This document shows positions 24,727 through 34,989 of a stretch of 64,000 nt of DNA, one piece after another. Source of the DNA: Iamia sp. SCSIO 61187 (GTDB lineage Bacteria > Actinomycetota > Acidimicrobiia > Acidimicrobiales > Iamiaceae). The stretch is taken from the NCBI RefSeq assembly GCF_019443745.1, contig NZ_CP050948.1, positions 868,001 through 932,000 of the forward strand, written 5' to 3'. Position numbers and translations under genes: made by a program. The notes beneath the pieces are model-generated. The model was given only the letters and a program-made list of their open reading frames with translations, made no database searches and was not told where the DNA came from. Position 1 is the first letter of the stretch. Every line of letters starts with the position of its first letter.

Positions 24727-25194
24727 TCAGGCGTCGTCAAGGGCCGCGGCGCGGTCGAGGAACCTCGCCGTCGCAGTGGCGTCGAAGTAGAACATCTGGA
24801 GGCGGCGGACACGGCTGTCGACCACGGTGTAGAGGCCGATGACCGGCATCTCGCACGTGCGGCCCTCCGCGTCGCGGCCTCGTTGGACGTAGTGGACCGC
24901 GACGTCGTTCCCGGCCGACCCCAGCAGCCGGGGGTCGAGTCGTCGCATGTCGGCGTCCCGCTGCAGCGGTCCCCAGGCTGCGGCGAAGGCCTCCGTCATC
25001 GGAGCGACCTCTTCGCCCTGAAAGGTGCCGCCGTAGGGCAGTTCAGGGGGCCACACGAATACGACGTCGGGGTGGTAGGTGGCGACGAGCGTGTCCATAT
25101 CGCGCTCCTCGACGGCACGGATCATGTCGAGGACCAGCTTCTCGTCTCCGGTCGGCTGGCTGTCCGGCGTCGTGGCCTCTCCAGTGTCGTCCAT
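24727..25194 (-). CDS. SnoaL/NTF2-like nuclear-transport-factor-2 fold protein
   Basis: A 155-residue protein. EKLVLDMIRAVEERDMDTLVATYHPDVVFVWPPELPYGGTFQG is the typical opening helix-strand of SnoaL-like polyketide cyclase/isomerase folds, ending in LYTVVDSRVRRLQMFYFDATATARFL. Substrate unknown. ATG 25194 is preferred to an ATG at 25236 because the latter only adds a Ser/Thr-rich stretch. Confidence 0.7.
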   Translation of the reverse strand: MDDTGEATTPDSQPTGDEKLVLDMIRAVEERDMDTLVATYHPDVVFVWPPELPYGGTFQGEEVAPMTEAFAAAWGPLQRDADMRRLDPRLLGSAGNDVAVHYVQRGRDAEGRTCEMPVIGLYTVVDSRVRRLQMFYFDATATARFLDRAAALDDA

Positions 25195-25275
25195 GTGTTC
25201 CTCCGAGCTTCGAGTCGACGTAATAGAGAGTTGCATCTAAATTGCGGACGCCGCAAACCCCCAGGAGGTCCCCGA

Positions 25276-25986
25276 GTGATCGTGACGGTCGACATCTGTG
25301 ACGTGCCCATCCGAGAGATGCTGCGAGCCTGGCGGGCAGCCCCCAGGCCGGGCCGATGGCCAGGGCTGCGCGGCCTCGACGTGGCGGTGGCCGCGCCCCT
25401 CAGCCCCTCCGTCGTGCCCCGGCCGACCCTCGATCGGGTCATCGTGGTCGCCACGTGGGACGACGACGAGTCCGTCGAGGGCTACATGCAGCAGGCTGCG
25501 CTTCCCGAGATGATGATCGGCGGCTGGCACGTGCGCCTCGCCCCGATCCACACGACCGGGTCGTGGCCCGGCCTCGAACCGGCCGCCCGGCGGGGCGAAG
25601 GCGAGCACGGCCCCGTCGCCGTGCTCACGCTCGGCCGCTTGCGCCTGCGCCGGAGCGTGCCGTTCTTCCGCGCCAGCGCCCGGGCCGAGGCGCAGATCCT
25701 GCGGGCGCCCGGCCTGATCTGGGCCACCGGGATGGGGCGTCCGCCCTTCGTCGGCACGTGCTCGCTCTGGCGTGACGGTGACTCCGTCGATGCCTTCGCC
25801 TATCGGGACCAGGGCTCGGCCCACCGTGCCGCCATGGCCGCCGACCACCGCGACCCGTTCCACTCGGTCTCGGCCTTCCTGCGGCTCCGGCCGTACCTCT
25901 CACTCGGCCGCCTGGCCGGCGCCAACCCGCTCCGAGCCGACTGGCTCACGTCCGCATCCGACGCGGAACCCTCCGTCAGGCCATGA
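25276..25986 (+). CDS. Spheroidene monooxygenase (CrtA)-like protein
   Basis: A 236-residue protein from GTG 25276. VIVVATWDDDESVEGYM, ILRAPGLIWATGMGRPPFVGTCSLWRDGDSVDAFAYRDQGSAHRAAMAADH and FSVSAFLRL-like segments match the CrtA-like family, which includes a carotenoid ketolase that binds haem. The His in AMAADHRDPF is a plausible haem ligand. Members outside carotenoid clusters are common and of unknown substrate; no carotenoid genes are certain here. It overlaps the next gene by ATGA. Confidence 0.65.
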   Translation: MIVTVDICDVPIREMLRAWRAAPRPGRWPGLRGLDVAVAAPLSPSVVPRPTLDRVIVVATWDDDESVEGYMQQAALPEMMIGGWHVRLAPIHTTGSWPGLEPAARRGEGEHGPVAVLTLGRLRLRRSVPFFRASARAEAQILRAPGLIWATGMGRPPFVGTCSLWRDGDSVDAFAYRDQGSAHRAAMAADHRDPFHSVSAFLRLRPYLSLGRLAGANPLRADWLTSASDAEPSVRP

Positions 25987-26855
25987 GGTCCCAAGGACCG
26001 CTCGGCTCGCTGGGGGTGGACGATGGCGGTAGGCCAGCAGGCGTGGACGGGATCTATCGGCTCGCGCCGCGGCTGGCGGACCTCGCCTGGCGTCGGCTCC
26101 TGGCGATGGCGGAGGTCCTGCGCTCCCTGCCGGAGGTCGAGCTGGAGGCGCCGTCGGCGCTGCCGGGCTGGAGCCGGCTCACCCTCGTCTGCCACCTCCG
26201 CTACGGCGCCGAGGCCCTGTTGCACCTGACGGACGAGGCCCTGGCGGGGCGCCGGACGTCGTTCTACCCCGAGGGTCGGGCGGCCCAGCGGCCCGGGACC
26301 CTCGTACCTCGTACCGGTGAGCGGGTCTGCGACGTCGTAGAGGCGCTCGTGGAGCGCAGTCGTGAGCTGCACCAGCGGTGGGGCCTGCTCGATGTCCAGG
26401 CCTGGTCGACAGAGGTTCGCGAGCCGGTCGGTCGGAGCGATGCTGGTGATCTCCTACTCGCCGAGCACGCCCTCCTGCGGCTCACGGAGGTCGAGGTCCA
26501 CGGCACCGACGCGGCGGTCGGCCTCCCCGACTGGAGCGGCGTGCTCATCGGTGCCGGGTTGCCGTTCCGGCTCGGACGGCTGGCCGGCCGTCACGTGCCC
26601 CCGACAGCGGTCCGACCCGACCTTGGCTCGTGGCTGCTCATCGCCACCGACGGGCCCGTCCACATGGTGACCGTCGAGGGCGGATCGCTGGCGGTCCGAC
26701 CCGCCGATGCCAACGCCGCTGCGACGGCAACGCTCGAGGCGTCGAGCCGGGACCTGTTCGCGCTCCTCCTCGGCCGGCGGCCCGAGCAGTCCGTGACGAT
26801 TGAGGGCGACGTCGCCTTCGGCCGGCGCTTCCCGCTCGTCTTCCCCGGCCCCTAG
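25983..26855 (+). CDS. DinB/mycothiol-dependent maleylpyruvate isomerase-like protein
   Basis: A 290-residue protein. LADLAWRRLLAMAEVLRSLPEVELEAPSALPGWSRLTLVCHLRYGAEALLHL is the N-terminal MDMPI four-helix domain with LPGWSR and a metal-site His (CHLRYGAEA). A further His lies in AEHALLRLTEVEVHGTDAAVG. The C-terminal about 90 residues (LLIATDGPVHMVTVEG) match the SCP2-like C-terminal domain of this family. Such enzymes use mycothiol in actinobacteria. Coupled to the CrtA-like gene by ATGA. The substrate is not predictable. Confidence 0.72.
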   Translation: MRSQGPLGSLGVDDGGRPAGVDGIYRLAPRLADLAWRRLLAMAEVLRSLPEVELEAPSALPGWSRLTLVCHLRYGAEALLHLTDEALAGRRTSFYPEGRAAQRPGTLVPRTGERVCDVVEALVERSRELHQRWGLLDVQAWSTEVREPVGRSDAGDLLLAEHALLRLTEVEVHGTDAAVGLPDWSGVLIGAGLPFRLGRLAGRHVPPTAVRPDLGSWLLIATDGPVHMVTVEGGSLAVRPADANAAATATLEASSRDLFALLLGRRPEQSVTIEGDVAFGRRFPLVFPGP

Positions 26856-26919
26856 CAGGGTGCGGAAATAGTCGTCGTTGGTGCTCGCGATCGTGGGCGG
26901 GGTGGGTTAGACCGCGGTG

Positions 26920-28029
26920 ATGCGTGGCAAGCCTGACCAGCAGCTGGCGATGCTCACCTCGTTGAGCACCGAGGACCTGATCCCGGGTGATCATCCGATC
27001 CGGCGGATCCGCCGGGTGGTCGACGAGGTGCTCGCTGAGCTCGACTCCGATTTCGACGCCATGTACTCGGGGATCGGACGTCCGAGCGTCCCGCCTGAGC
27101 AGCTGTTGAAGGCGACGATCTTGATGGCGATGTACTCGGTCCGTTCGGAGCGGGCGTTCTGCGAGCGGCTCAACTACGACCTGTTGTTCAAGTGGTTCCT
27201 CGACCTCTCGATCGACGCCAAGGCCTTCGACCCGACCACCTTCACCAAGAACCGTGACCGCCTGTTGGACGCTGAGGTCGCGGACCGGTTCTTCGCCGCT
27301 GTCGTGCGCCAGGCTGCGCTGCGCCGGTACGTGTCGAGCGACCACTTCGCCGTCGACGGCACGCTCTTGGAGGCGTGGGCGTCGCACAAGAGCTTCAAGC
27401 CCAACACCGACAGCGGCACCGACGACCAGCCAGGAGACGGCCCTGGCGGGGCGGTCGGGGGCCGCAACGTCGAGGTCGACTGGCGGGGCCAGCCCCGCAG
27501 CAACCAGACCCACCGCTCCACCACTGACCCCGAAGCGCTGCTGGCCCGCAAGGGCAACACCCCAGCGCGGCTCTGTTACTCGGGGCACCTGCTCATCGAG
27601 AACCGCAACGCCCTGGTCGTCGACGCCGAGCTCACCGCAGCCGACGGCTACGCCGAACGCGCCACCGCCCTGGACCTGCTGGCCCGTCTCCCCGTCCGTG
27701 CCCGACGGCGGACCGTCGCGGCGGACAAGGCATATGACACCCGCGGGTTCGTCGCCGGCTGCCGGGCGTTGAACGTCACCCCCCACGTCGCCCAGAACAC
27801 AACCCGCCAACGCTCCGCCATCGACGGCCGGACCACCAGACACCCCGGCCACCGGTCGAGCCAACGAGCACGGCCCCGGGTCGAGGAACCCTTCGGCTGG
27901 CTCAAGACCATCGCCGGCGGCCGCAAGCTCCGCTACCGAGGACGAGCCCGCAACCGGGCCTGGTTCCTCGTCACCACCGCCACCTACAACCTGCTCCGCA
28001 TCACCGCCCTCGACGCCCAACCCGCCTGA
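26920..28029 (+). CDS. IS5-superfamily (DUF772) transposase
   Basis: A 369-residue transposase. MRGKPDQQLAMLTSLSTEDLIPGDHPIRRI and PSVPPEQLLKATILMAMYSVRSERAFCERL form the DUF772 N-terminus. DHFAVDGTLLEAWAS supplies the first catalytic Asp, VAADKAYDTRGFV the second and VEEPFGWLKTIAGGRKLRYRG the Glu. It looks complete. Element ends are not certain: no partner was found for the left flank near 26860, and the right flank runs within 40 bp into an IS3 end, with a GGCCGG/CCGGCC hairpin between. The right end may therefore have been lost. Confidence 0.85.
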   Translation: MRGKPDQQLAMLTSLSTEDLIPGDHPIRRIRRVVDEVLAELDSDFDAMYSGIGRPSVPPEQLLKATILMAMYSVRSERAFCERLNYDLLFKWFLDLSIDAKAFDPTTFTKNRDRLLDAEVADRFFAAVVRQAALRRYVSSDHFAVDGTLLEAWASHKSFKPNTDSGTDDQPGDGPGGAVGGRNVEVDWRGQPRSNQTHRSTTDPEALLARKGNTPARLCYSGHLLIENRNALVVDAELTAADGYAERATALDLLARLPVRARRRTVAADKAYDTRGFVAGCRALNVTPHVAQNTTRQRSAIDGRTTRHPGHRSSQRARPRVEEPFGWLKTIAGGRKLRYRGRARNRAWFLVTTATYNLLRITALDAQPA

Positions 28030-28039
28030 CACCGACACC

Positions 28040-28062
28040 GGCCGGCCCAGTCGGGACCGGCC
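28040..28062. terminator. Hairpin after the IS5-type transposase
   Basis: GGCCGG and CCGGCC flank a CCC...GGG pair with a 4-nt loop, starting about 10 bp after the transposase stop. No T-run follows. It may be a terminator or a structural end of the element. Confidence 0.35.
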
Positions 28063-28347
28063 AAAGCAGTGAACCGCCCCGGGTTCAGTGGAGGCTGGGT
28101 TCTCCCGGGACCGGGTGGTCCCGGGGGTTGAGGTGACGGTAGTAGTCGTCCTCGAACTCGACTGGCGGGAGGTAGCCGAGGCTGCTGTGGAGGCGGACCT
28201 CGTTGAACCAGTGGACCCAGCCGAGGGTGGCGAGCTCGAGGTCTCCGAGGGTGTGCCAAGGCCCGTGGGGGCGGACGAGCTCGGTCTTGTAGAGGCCGAT
28301 GGTCGACTCGGCCAGGGCGTTGATGCTCCTATAGATGGTCAAGTCGT

Positions 28348-29430
28348 TCAGGCGGCCTCGGCGGTGGGCGCGGTCGGCGCGGCGGTGGGTGGGAGTAGGG
28401 CGTAGACCTCGCGGGCGAGGTAGCGCTTGAGGCAGCGGATGATCTCTCGCTTGGTGAGTCCTTCTGCGGTGCGTCGTTCGACGTAGGCGATGGTGGGTGC
28501 GTGCCAGCGCATGCGGACGATGACGGCCCGGTAGAGGGCGGCGTTGGCTTGGCGGTTGCCGCCCCGGTTGAGGCGGTGGCGTCCGCTGGTCTTGCCGGAT
28601 CCGGTCGGGACCGGGCAGGCGCCGCAGAGCTTGGCGAAGGCGGCCTCTGAGCTGATGCGGTCGGTGTTGTCGCCGGCGGCGACGAGGAGCTCGCCTGCGA
28701 TGTCGGGGCCGATCCCGAACGCAGCGACCAGATCGGGGGCGGCGGTGGTGGTGAGGGCCTTGAGCCGGGTGGTGTGGGTCTTGATCTCGTCGTGGAGGTC
28801 GAGCCAACGCTGCGCGAGCGAGGCCAGGACGTGGCCCATGGCGACGGCGGGGTCGGCGGGGTCGCCGTCGGTGCCGAGCGCAGCGCAGGCGACCATGAGC
28901 TTGTGGTCGCTCAGCGGCTCGAGCGCGACGCGCAGGTGCTCGGGGGCGGTGACGAGGGTGGCCTTGAGCGCAACGATGGCCTGGGTGTGGGCCTTCACGG
29001 CGGTGTTGCGGGCGATGCGGGTGAGCCGGATCGCCTCGACGATCCCGTCGGCGAGCTTCGGGGTCGTGGCGGCTCGCCCGGCAAGGACCTGGCGGGCGGC
29101 GTTCTCGGCATCGATGGGGTCACTCTTGCCATCGAGGCGCCGTTCCCCGGCCCGCGGGGGCCGGCTGACCTCGATGACCTTGACGCCTTGGCGGCGCAGG
29201 AACCGGGCCAGGCCGATGCCGTAGCTGCCGGTGCCCTCGACCCCGAAGGCGTAGGTCGTGCCGAGAGCGGTCGCCCAGGCGAGCAGATCGGCGTAGCCGG
29301 CGTTGGTCGCCGGCAGGTGGTGCACGCCGAGACGGCCGCCGAGGCCGTCGATGGCGACAGCCACGTGGCTGTCTTTGTGGGTGTCGACACCGACGATGAC
29401 ATCGGTCCGGTCGAGTGCGATGCTGGCCAT
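28348..29430 (-). CDS. IS110-family transposase (DEDD recombinase)
   Basis: A 360-residue recombinase. The N-terminal RuvC-like DEDD domain is clear: VIVGVDTHKDSHVAVAI (Asp), YAFGVEGTGSYGIGLARFL (Glu) and DGKSDPIDAENAARQVL (the Asp pair). The C-terminal Tnp_20 domain has LVAAFGIGPDIAGELLVAAGD, FAKLCGACPVPTGSGKTSGRHRLNRGGNRQANAALYRAVIVRM, including the serine region (PTGSGKTSGRH) used for catalysis. ATG 29430 is chosen because AGAGAGGA lies 11 bp upstream. Complete. Confidence 0.92.
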   Translation of the reverse strand: MASIALDRTDVIVGVDTHKDSHVAVAIDGLGGRLGVHHLPATNAGYADLLAWATALGTTYAFGVEGTGSYGIGLARFLRRQGVKVIEVSRPPRAGERRLDGKSDPIDAENAARQVLAGRAATTPKLADGIVEAIRLTRIARNTAVKAHTQAIVALKATLVTAPEHLRVALEPLSDHKLMVACAALGTDGDPADPAVAMGHVLASLAQRWLDLHDEIKTHTTRLKALTTTAAPDLVAAFGIGPDIAGELLVAAGDNTDRISSEAAFAKLCGACPVPTGSGKTSGRHRLNRGGNRQANAALYRAVIVRMRWHAPTIAYVERRTAEGLTKREIIRCLKRYLAREVYALLPPTAAPTAPTAEAA

Positions 29431-29458
29431 GGCTGTTGGTCCTCTCTTCACGGTCAAC

Positions 29459-30674
<1,216 letters not shown>

Positions 30675-30725
30675 GACTCCACCCTTCCGTGGGATCAGAG
30701 CCTCCACAAGACCCGGGGCGGTTCA

Positions 30726-31018
30726 GAACGACTTGACCATCTATAGGAGCATCAACGCCATGGCCGAGAGCTTCAACAGCCTCTTCAAATGGGAGCTGAT
30801 CTACCCCCAGGGCCCATGGCGCAGCCTCGACGACGTCGAGTTCGCCACCCTCGGCTACATCGACTGGTTCAACCACCGCCGCCTCCACGGCGAGATCACC
30901 ACCGACAACACCTACGTCACCCCCGCCGAGTTCGAAGCCGCCCACTACCGTCAGATCACCCCGGCTCCCGAGCCGATCACCCAATGACCTGAGCAGTCAC
31001 GGAACCCGGGGCGGTTCA
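30726..31018 (+). mobile_element. Remnant of a third IS3 element with an IS110 end
   Basis: Bases 30726-30752 equal the 3' end of the IS110 element (ending CTATAGGAGCAT). From 30753 the frame reads NAMAESFNSLFKWELIYPQGPWRSLDDVEFATLGYIDWFN to PEPITQ (stop 30987), the C-terminus of an IS3 OrfB clearly different from the other two in the window. The element end ACCCGGGGCGGTTCA closes at 31018. The rest of this IS3 and of its IS110 passenger is gone. Confidence 0.82.
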
Positions 31019-31019
31019 G

Positions 31020-31190
31020 TGTGGCTCGTGCCTGAGGATCCTCGATAACTGGTTCCCCGCCGCTGACACGCCCGCTGGCGTGCACCTTCTCGCCGCCATC
31101 GTCGTCGAGGAGGTCATCCACTTCAGCTGGTGGCAGACCCTCCGGCAGAGCTGCATTCGTCGAGGGTTGGGTGGCGGTCTTGGTCAGGCT
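31020..31190 (+). pseudogene. Fragment related to the hypothetical gene at 6463-7128
   Basis: Reading from 31020 gives CGSCLRILDNWFPAADTPAG and then VHLLAAIVVEEVIHFSWWQ, which aligns with CRACLRVVDSWLPKSTAPLG and VALLAEVVAEAVV of the gene next to integrase 1. The upstream part is cut off by the IS3 remnant and the frame runs into the convergent dehydrogenase gene. I read it as the 3' remnant of a paralogue. Confidence 0.5.
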
Positions 31191-32455
31191 GGTTCGACGA
31201 CGAGGCTCACTCCGGGCGCGACCGCCAGGCGCCCAGCAAGGGGCGCGCCCATCGCGTAGGCAGGGGTCATCACGCCGCCGTCGGCGACGAGGTGCTGCCT
31301 GTCGAATGCGAGGCAGAGCGCGGACTCGCCGATTAGGACGGAGGTACCGTTGTAGCCGGGGTCGCCGATCTGGCTGATGCGGGCGACGTAGCGCCGCCCG
31401 GAGGTCGTCGTGGTGTAGGTCTCGATCGTGTAGCCGCCCTTGAGGCGGGCTTCCTCACTCGGCCCCGTGCCGGGTTTGGGCAGCAGCCGTTCGACGACGC
31501 GAGCCGGCACGGCGGCGGCTGCCGCGTTCAGCACTCGGAGGGTGCCGGAGAGGGCGTAGGCGGGAACTGGGGTCGGGCCGACTGCCATAGCTTCGGAGTA
31601 TTTGAACGAGCGGCCGTACTTCCAGCCGTATAGAGCGTTGGTCCGGCGTACGACCCGGGTGTTGAACGGCGCCATGAAGAACGGTGCCGCCCACCCCTTC
31701 AACGACGGGTTGATCCGGTTCGCCCGGACGACCACGTCGTCTCGCTGGGCGCCGTGTTCGGGTTCGGCAGACCGGTCGGTGGTGAGCGTGTAGGGGTCCT
31801 TCACCTGCTCGGCATCGTCGTCGTTCTCCTTGGCCCGCACGATCTGCGCGTACCCGGAGGCAGCCGTGCCACCCGACGCTCCTCCACGGATCCTGCGGAC
31901 TAGGAGGGTGGTCTCACCGAGCTCTCCTGCCCCGTCGGCCACGGCGCGCTCGTGCAGCAGGAACGTCGTGATGTCGGAGGGGATCGAGTCGAAGCCGCAG
32001 GCGTGGACGATGCGAGCGCCGCTCGCGACCGCTGGGTCGTGCCAAGCGTCGATGGAGTCCCGCACGAAGAGCGTCTCGCCGGTCAGGTCGGCGTAGTCGG
32101 TGCCACGCCGCGCACATGCCTCGACCAGCGGGAGGCCGTAGGTCAGGTACGGGCCGACCGTGGACACGACGACCTGGGAGGCGGCAGCGATGGTGTCGAG
32201 GGACTCCGGGTCCGTCGCCGAGGCCACTAGGACGCTCCAGTTGGCTGCGGCGGGGGCCGCCGCAGCCAGCTCGGCGCGCAGCTCCTCGAGCTTGGCCGAG
32301 TTCCTTCCGGCCAGCGCGATCCGGGCGCCCGCGGGAGCGGCGGTGGCGAGGTATTGCGCGGTCAGTCGGCCGACGAAGCCCGTTGCTCCGTACAGAGCGA
32401 TGTCGAAGTCTCGGTCGTCACGCCTGGGGTCGCCGGTCTTCTCGGCGGTGGTCAT
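31184..32455 (-). CDS. Saccharopine dehydrogenase-like / trans-acting enoyl reductase family protein
   Basis: A 423-residue NAD(P)-binding protein. The Rossmann motif is FDIALYGATGFVGRLTAQYLA (residues about 17-37), followed by IALAGRNSAKLEELRAELA, VVVSTVGPYLTYGLPLVEACARRGTDYADLTGET and HACGFDSIPSDITTFLLHE, all typical of the mycobacterial trans-acting enoyl reductase/saccharopine dehydrogenase-like group, which reduces lipid intermediates. It is the last gene of a three-gene operon, starting within the stop of the SDR gene (4-bp overlap). The precise substrate is unknown. Confidence 0.8.
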   Translation of the reverse strand: MTTAEKTGDPRRDDRDFDIALYGATGFVGRLTAQYLATAAPAGARIALAGRNSAKLEELRAELAAAAPAAANWSVLVASATDPESLDTIAAASQVVVSTVGPYLTYGLPLVEACARRGTDYADLTGETLFVRDSIDAWHDPAVASGARIVHACGFDSIPSDITTFLLHERAVADGAGELGETTLLVRRIRGGASGGTAASGYAQIVRAKENDDDAEQVKDPYTLTTDRSAEPEHGAQRDDVVVRANRINPSLKGWAAPFFMAPFNTRVVRRTNALYGWKYGRSFKYSEAMAVGPTPVPAYALSGTLRVLNAAAAAVPARVVERLLPKPGTGPSEEARLKGGYTIETYTTTTSGRRYVARISQIGDPGYNGTSVLIGESALCLAFDRQHLVADGGVMTPAYAMGAPLAGRLAVAPGVSLVVEPA

Positions 32456-33297
32456 GCTCCGGTCCTGGCGGGATCGCTGAGCTCGGTTGCCCGCACGATG
32501 GTGCGGTCGCTGAAGCCGAAGCGGTCGATGACGCTGCGGAACAGTCCGGGGGCGAGAGCAGGGAGTGTGTTGCTGCTGGGGACGGTGACGGTCTTCGAGC
32601 GGCGTTCGATGGCCTTCACCGCGGCGCTGATCACGGCCTCGCGTGGGACGGTCTTGAACGGCTGACGGCGATGGCCGTCCCAGAGGATCTCCCCTGCGGG
32701 TTGGTCGAGCATCTGTTCGAGCATCGGGGTTTCGAAGAACGTCGGGTGCAGGGTCCCGACGGCGACGCCGTGGGGGCGGAGCTCGAGACGTGCCGAGTTG
32801 CTCAGGGCCCACACGCCGGCCTTGCTCGCGGTGTAGCCGGACTGCAGCGGGGAGTGGACGAACGCGGCCATCGAGGAGACCCCGAGGAGGTAGCCGCGTT
32901 GCTTGCGCACGTGCGGGATGGCGGCGCGGTAGGTGCGCCACACCCCGGTGAGGTTGATGTCGACGAGCCGCTCGAATGCGACCGGATCGCCCGCTGCGAC
33001 GGACTCGATGACGGTGACGCCTGCGTTCGCGACGACGACGTCGATCCGGCCGAAGTGCGCGGCGACCGCGGCGAACGCAGCTTCGAGGCTGCCGAGGTCG
33101 CAGACGTCCGCTTGCCAGACCTTCGCATGTTGCGGGCCTCCGAGCTGGTCCGCGAGCGGCTCGACCCGCGCTGCGTCGATGTCGAGGAGTGCCAGGTTGC
33201 AGCCCTTGGCTCGAAGCGCCTGCGCGAGGTTGGAGCCGAGTCCTCCGCCGGCGCCGGTGATGGCCACGGTCCGGCCCGCCAGCTCCCAGCGGTTCAC
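32452..33297 (-). CDS. Short-chain dehydrogenase/reductase
   Basis: A 281-residue classical SDR. Cofactor motif VAITGAGGGLGSNLAQALRAKG (TGxxxGxG), ADVCDLGSLEAAF, VVVANAGVTVIES (NAG) and the catalytic Ser-Tyr-Lys set in GVSSMAAFVHSPLQSGYTASKAGVWAL. It oxidises or reduces a hydroxyl/keto group with NAD(P). It overlaps both the hydrolase upstream and the dehydrogenase downstream by 4 bp, so the three are made together. The C-terminal LPALAPGLFRSVIDRFGF could be a surface helix. Substrate unknown. Confidence 0.9.
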   Translation of the reverse strand: MNRWELAGRTVAITGAGGGLGSNLAQALRAKGCNLALLDIDAARVEPLADQLGGPQHAKVWQADVCDLGSLEAAFAAVAAHFGRIDVVVANAGVTVIESVAAGDPVAFERLVDINLTGVWRTYRAAIPHVRKQRGYLLGVSSMAAFVHSPLQSGYTASKAGVWALSNSARLELRPHGVAVGTLHPTFFETPMLEQMLDQPAGEILWDGHRRQPFKTVPREAVISAAVKAIERRSKTVTVPSSNTLPALAPGLFRSVIDRFGFSDRTIVRATELSDPARTGA

Positions 33298-34208
33298 GAC
33301 GGTGCTCCGTTCACGGGGGCGTGGCGTTGGAGGAACCCGACCTGGTCGACGATCGCTTCCTCGAAGGCGTCGCCGACGTAGATGTCGAAGTGGCCGACGT
33401 CGTAGAGCTTCGCCTGCCCGTTGGGTGTGGCGGCTGCTGCCTTCTGGGCGGCGGTCGCGGGAGCGACGCTGTCGTGCTCGCAGATGGCGTAGAAGGTCGG
33501 CGCCTTGATGTTCGCCACCTGTTTGGTGGGCCGATGCGTGGTGATGTGCAGGGCGAAGCGGGCTGCGACGTGGTTCTCGAAGGGGGCCTCGTCAGGGACA
33601 AGGCCGAGGTAGCCGTCGTAGCAGTCCGGGGCGACCATCAGGGCGGCGTCACCTGGGTGGCCGGCGGACGCGACCATCACCGGGCCGCGGCCGAGGCGCG
33701 CCCCGATCAGATCCCGCACCGCGAGAGCTGTGACCTTCAGGGCCGATAGCGGGTTGGCCGATCCGGCCGAGGCCAACCCGTCGACGAAGGGGCACTGGGC
33801 GATGACCGCAGCGATGCGGGGGTCGCGGGCCGCGGTGATGAGCACGTGGCCGCCGCCGAACGACGTGCCCCAGACCACGGTGCGGTCGGGGTCGATGCCG
33901 GGGAGGTTGCGGGCGAAGTCGACCGCTGCCGCCCAGTCCTCGAGCTGGCGTCCGATGTCGAGGAGCTGGCGGGGTTCGCCGCCGCTGTCGCCGAAGTGCC
34001 GGTAGTCGAAGAGCACGCAGGCGTAGCCAGCGGCGACGAACCGCTCGGCGTAGGCCGGCAGGCGCATCTGGCGCAACGACCCGAGGCCGTGGCCCATCAC
34101 GATCACCGGGTGTGGCCCCGGGCCGGCCGGTTGGTGGACGGTCGCGGCGCAGTACGCATCACCTGAGTCGAACTGGGTCTCCACCACCGTGGCTTCGGAT
34201 GTCGACAT
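33294..34208 (-). CDS. Alpha/beta hydrolase
   Basis: A 304-residue hydrolase. HPVIVMGHGLGSLRQMRLPAYAERFVAAGYACVLFDYRHFGDSGG is the usual oxyanion/HG region; the nucleophile elbow is VVWGTSFGGGHVL (GTSFGG with Ser); the acid lies near CEHDSVAP and the His in YDVGHFDIYVG. Similar proteins are lipases or esterases of xenobiotic operons. ATG 34208; the frame extends upstream to 34244 with no good ribosome site. First gene of the three-gene operon and divergent from a TetR regulator that probably represses it. Confidence 0.85.
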   Translation of the reverse strand: MSTSEATVVETQFDSGDAYCAATVHQPAGPGPHPVIVMGHGLGSLRQMRLPAYAERFVAAGYACVLFDYRHFGDSGGEPRQLLDIGRQLEDWAAAVDFARNLPGIDPDRTVVWGTSFGGGHVLITAARDPRIAAVIAQCPFVDGLASAGSANPLSALKVTALAVRDLIGARLGRGPVMVASAGHPGDAALMVAPDCYDGYLGLVPDEAPFENHVAARFALHITTHRPTKQVANIKAPTFYAICEHDSVAPATAAQKAAAATPNGQAKLYDVGHFDIYVGDAFEEAIVDQVGFLQRHAPVNGAPS

Positions 34209-34286
34209 GCGGGCTCCTATTGGATAGAACCGGATACTATTCATGGAAGTCTACTCCAACCTTAGAAGATGTGTAAAGTATGAGCC

Positions 34287-34916
34287 ATGGCCAAGACCGC
34301 TGCGGTGGGCAAGCGCGAACGCCGGGTCGAGGCCGCGAGGCTCGGAATCATCGATGCCGCTGAGGAACTGCTCGCGGAGCGAGGAGCCCACGGCGTCACC
34401 CTGGACGCGGTGGCGGAGCGCGCCGACGTCGTCGTGCAGACCATCTACAACCGCGTGGGCGGTCGCGCCGCTCTGCTGCTAGCGGTCACGCAGCGGGCGA
34501 TAGCGGAGAACCGCGCCTATGTCGACGCCGCCTACGCGCTGCCTGTGCCACCGGTGGAGCGCATCCGTGCGGCGATGGCGGCATACGTCCGGTTCGCAAC
34601 GGACAAGCCCCACCAGTTTCGCACCGTGACCAATCCACCGGATGACCCCGAGGTGCTCGCCCAGGTAGACGACCTCATCGCCTCCCACATGACGAACCTT
34701 GCCACTGCGCTTCGCGAGGCCATAGCGACCGGCACGATCTCGCCCGACTTCGAACCCGACGTGGCGGCCCCGGCCCTGTGGGCCATGGCCAGTGGCGTCT
34801 TGTCGCTCGACATGCGGGCTACCGGCCACCCGTTCTCCGGCGATCACCGGGCACGCATGCTGGACTTCTTCGAGACGCTCGTGGAGCGAGGGATGACAAC
34901 CCCTGAGCCGCGGTAG
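34287..34916 (+). CDS. TetR/AcrR-family transcriptional regulator
   Basis: A 209-residue regulator with an N-terminal HTH (EAARLGIIDAAEELLAERGAHGVTLDAVAERADVVVQTIYNRVGGRAALLLAVTQ) and a C-terminal TetR_C-like domain. The 78-bp gap to the divergent hydrolase operon is AT-rich for this genome (GGATAGAACCGGATACTATTC) and should hold both promoters and an operator. It probably controls the hydrolase-SDR-dehydrogenase operon; the ligand is unknown. Confidence 0.85.
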   Translation: MAKTAAVGKRERRVEAARLGIIDAAEELLAERGAHGVTLDAVAERADVVVQTIYNRVGGRAALLLAVTQRAIAENRAYVDAAYALPVPPVERIRAAMAAYVRFATDKPHQFRTVTNPPDDPEVLAQVDDLIASHMTNLATALREAIATGTISPDFEPDVAAPALWAMASGVLSLDMRATGHPFSGDHRARMLDFFETLVERGMTTPEPR

Positions 34917-34989
34917 TGCGCGGGCGACCTCGGCGTGTCGGACGTCTGGGCGCCCTGGTCGTCAGGAAGACACCACCGAACCCGGGGCG

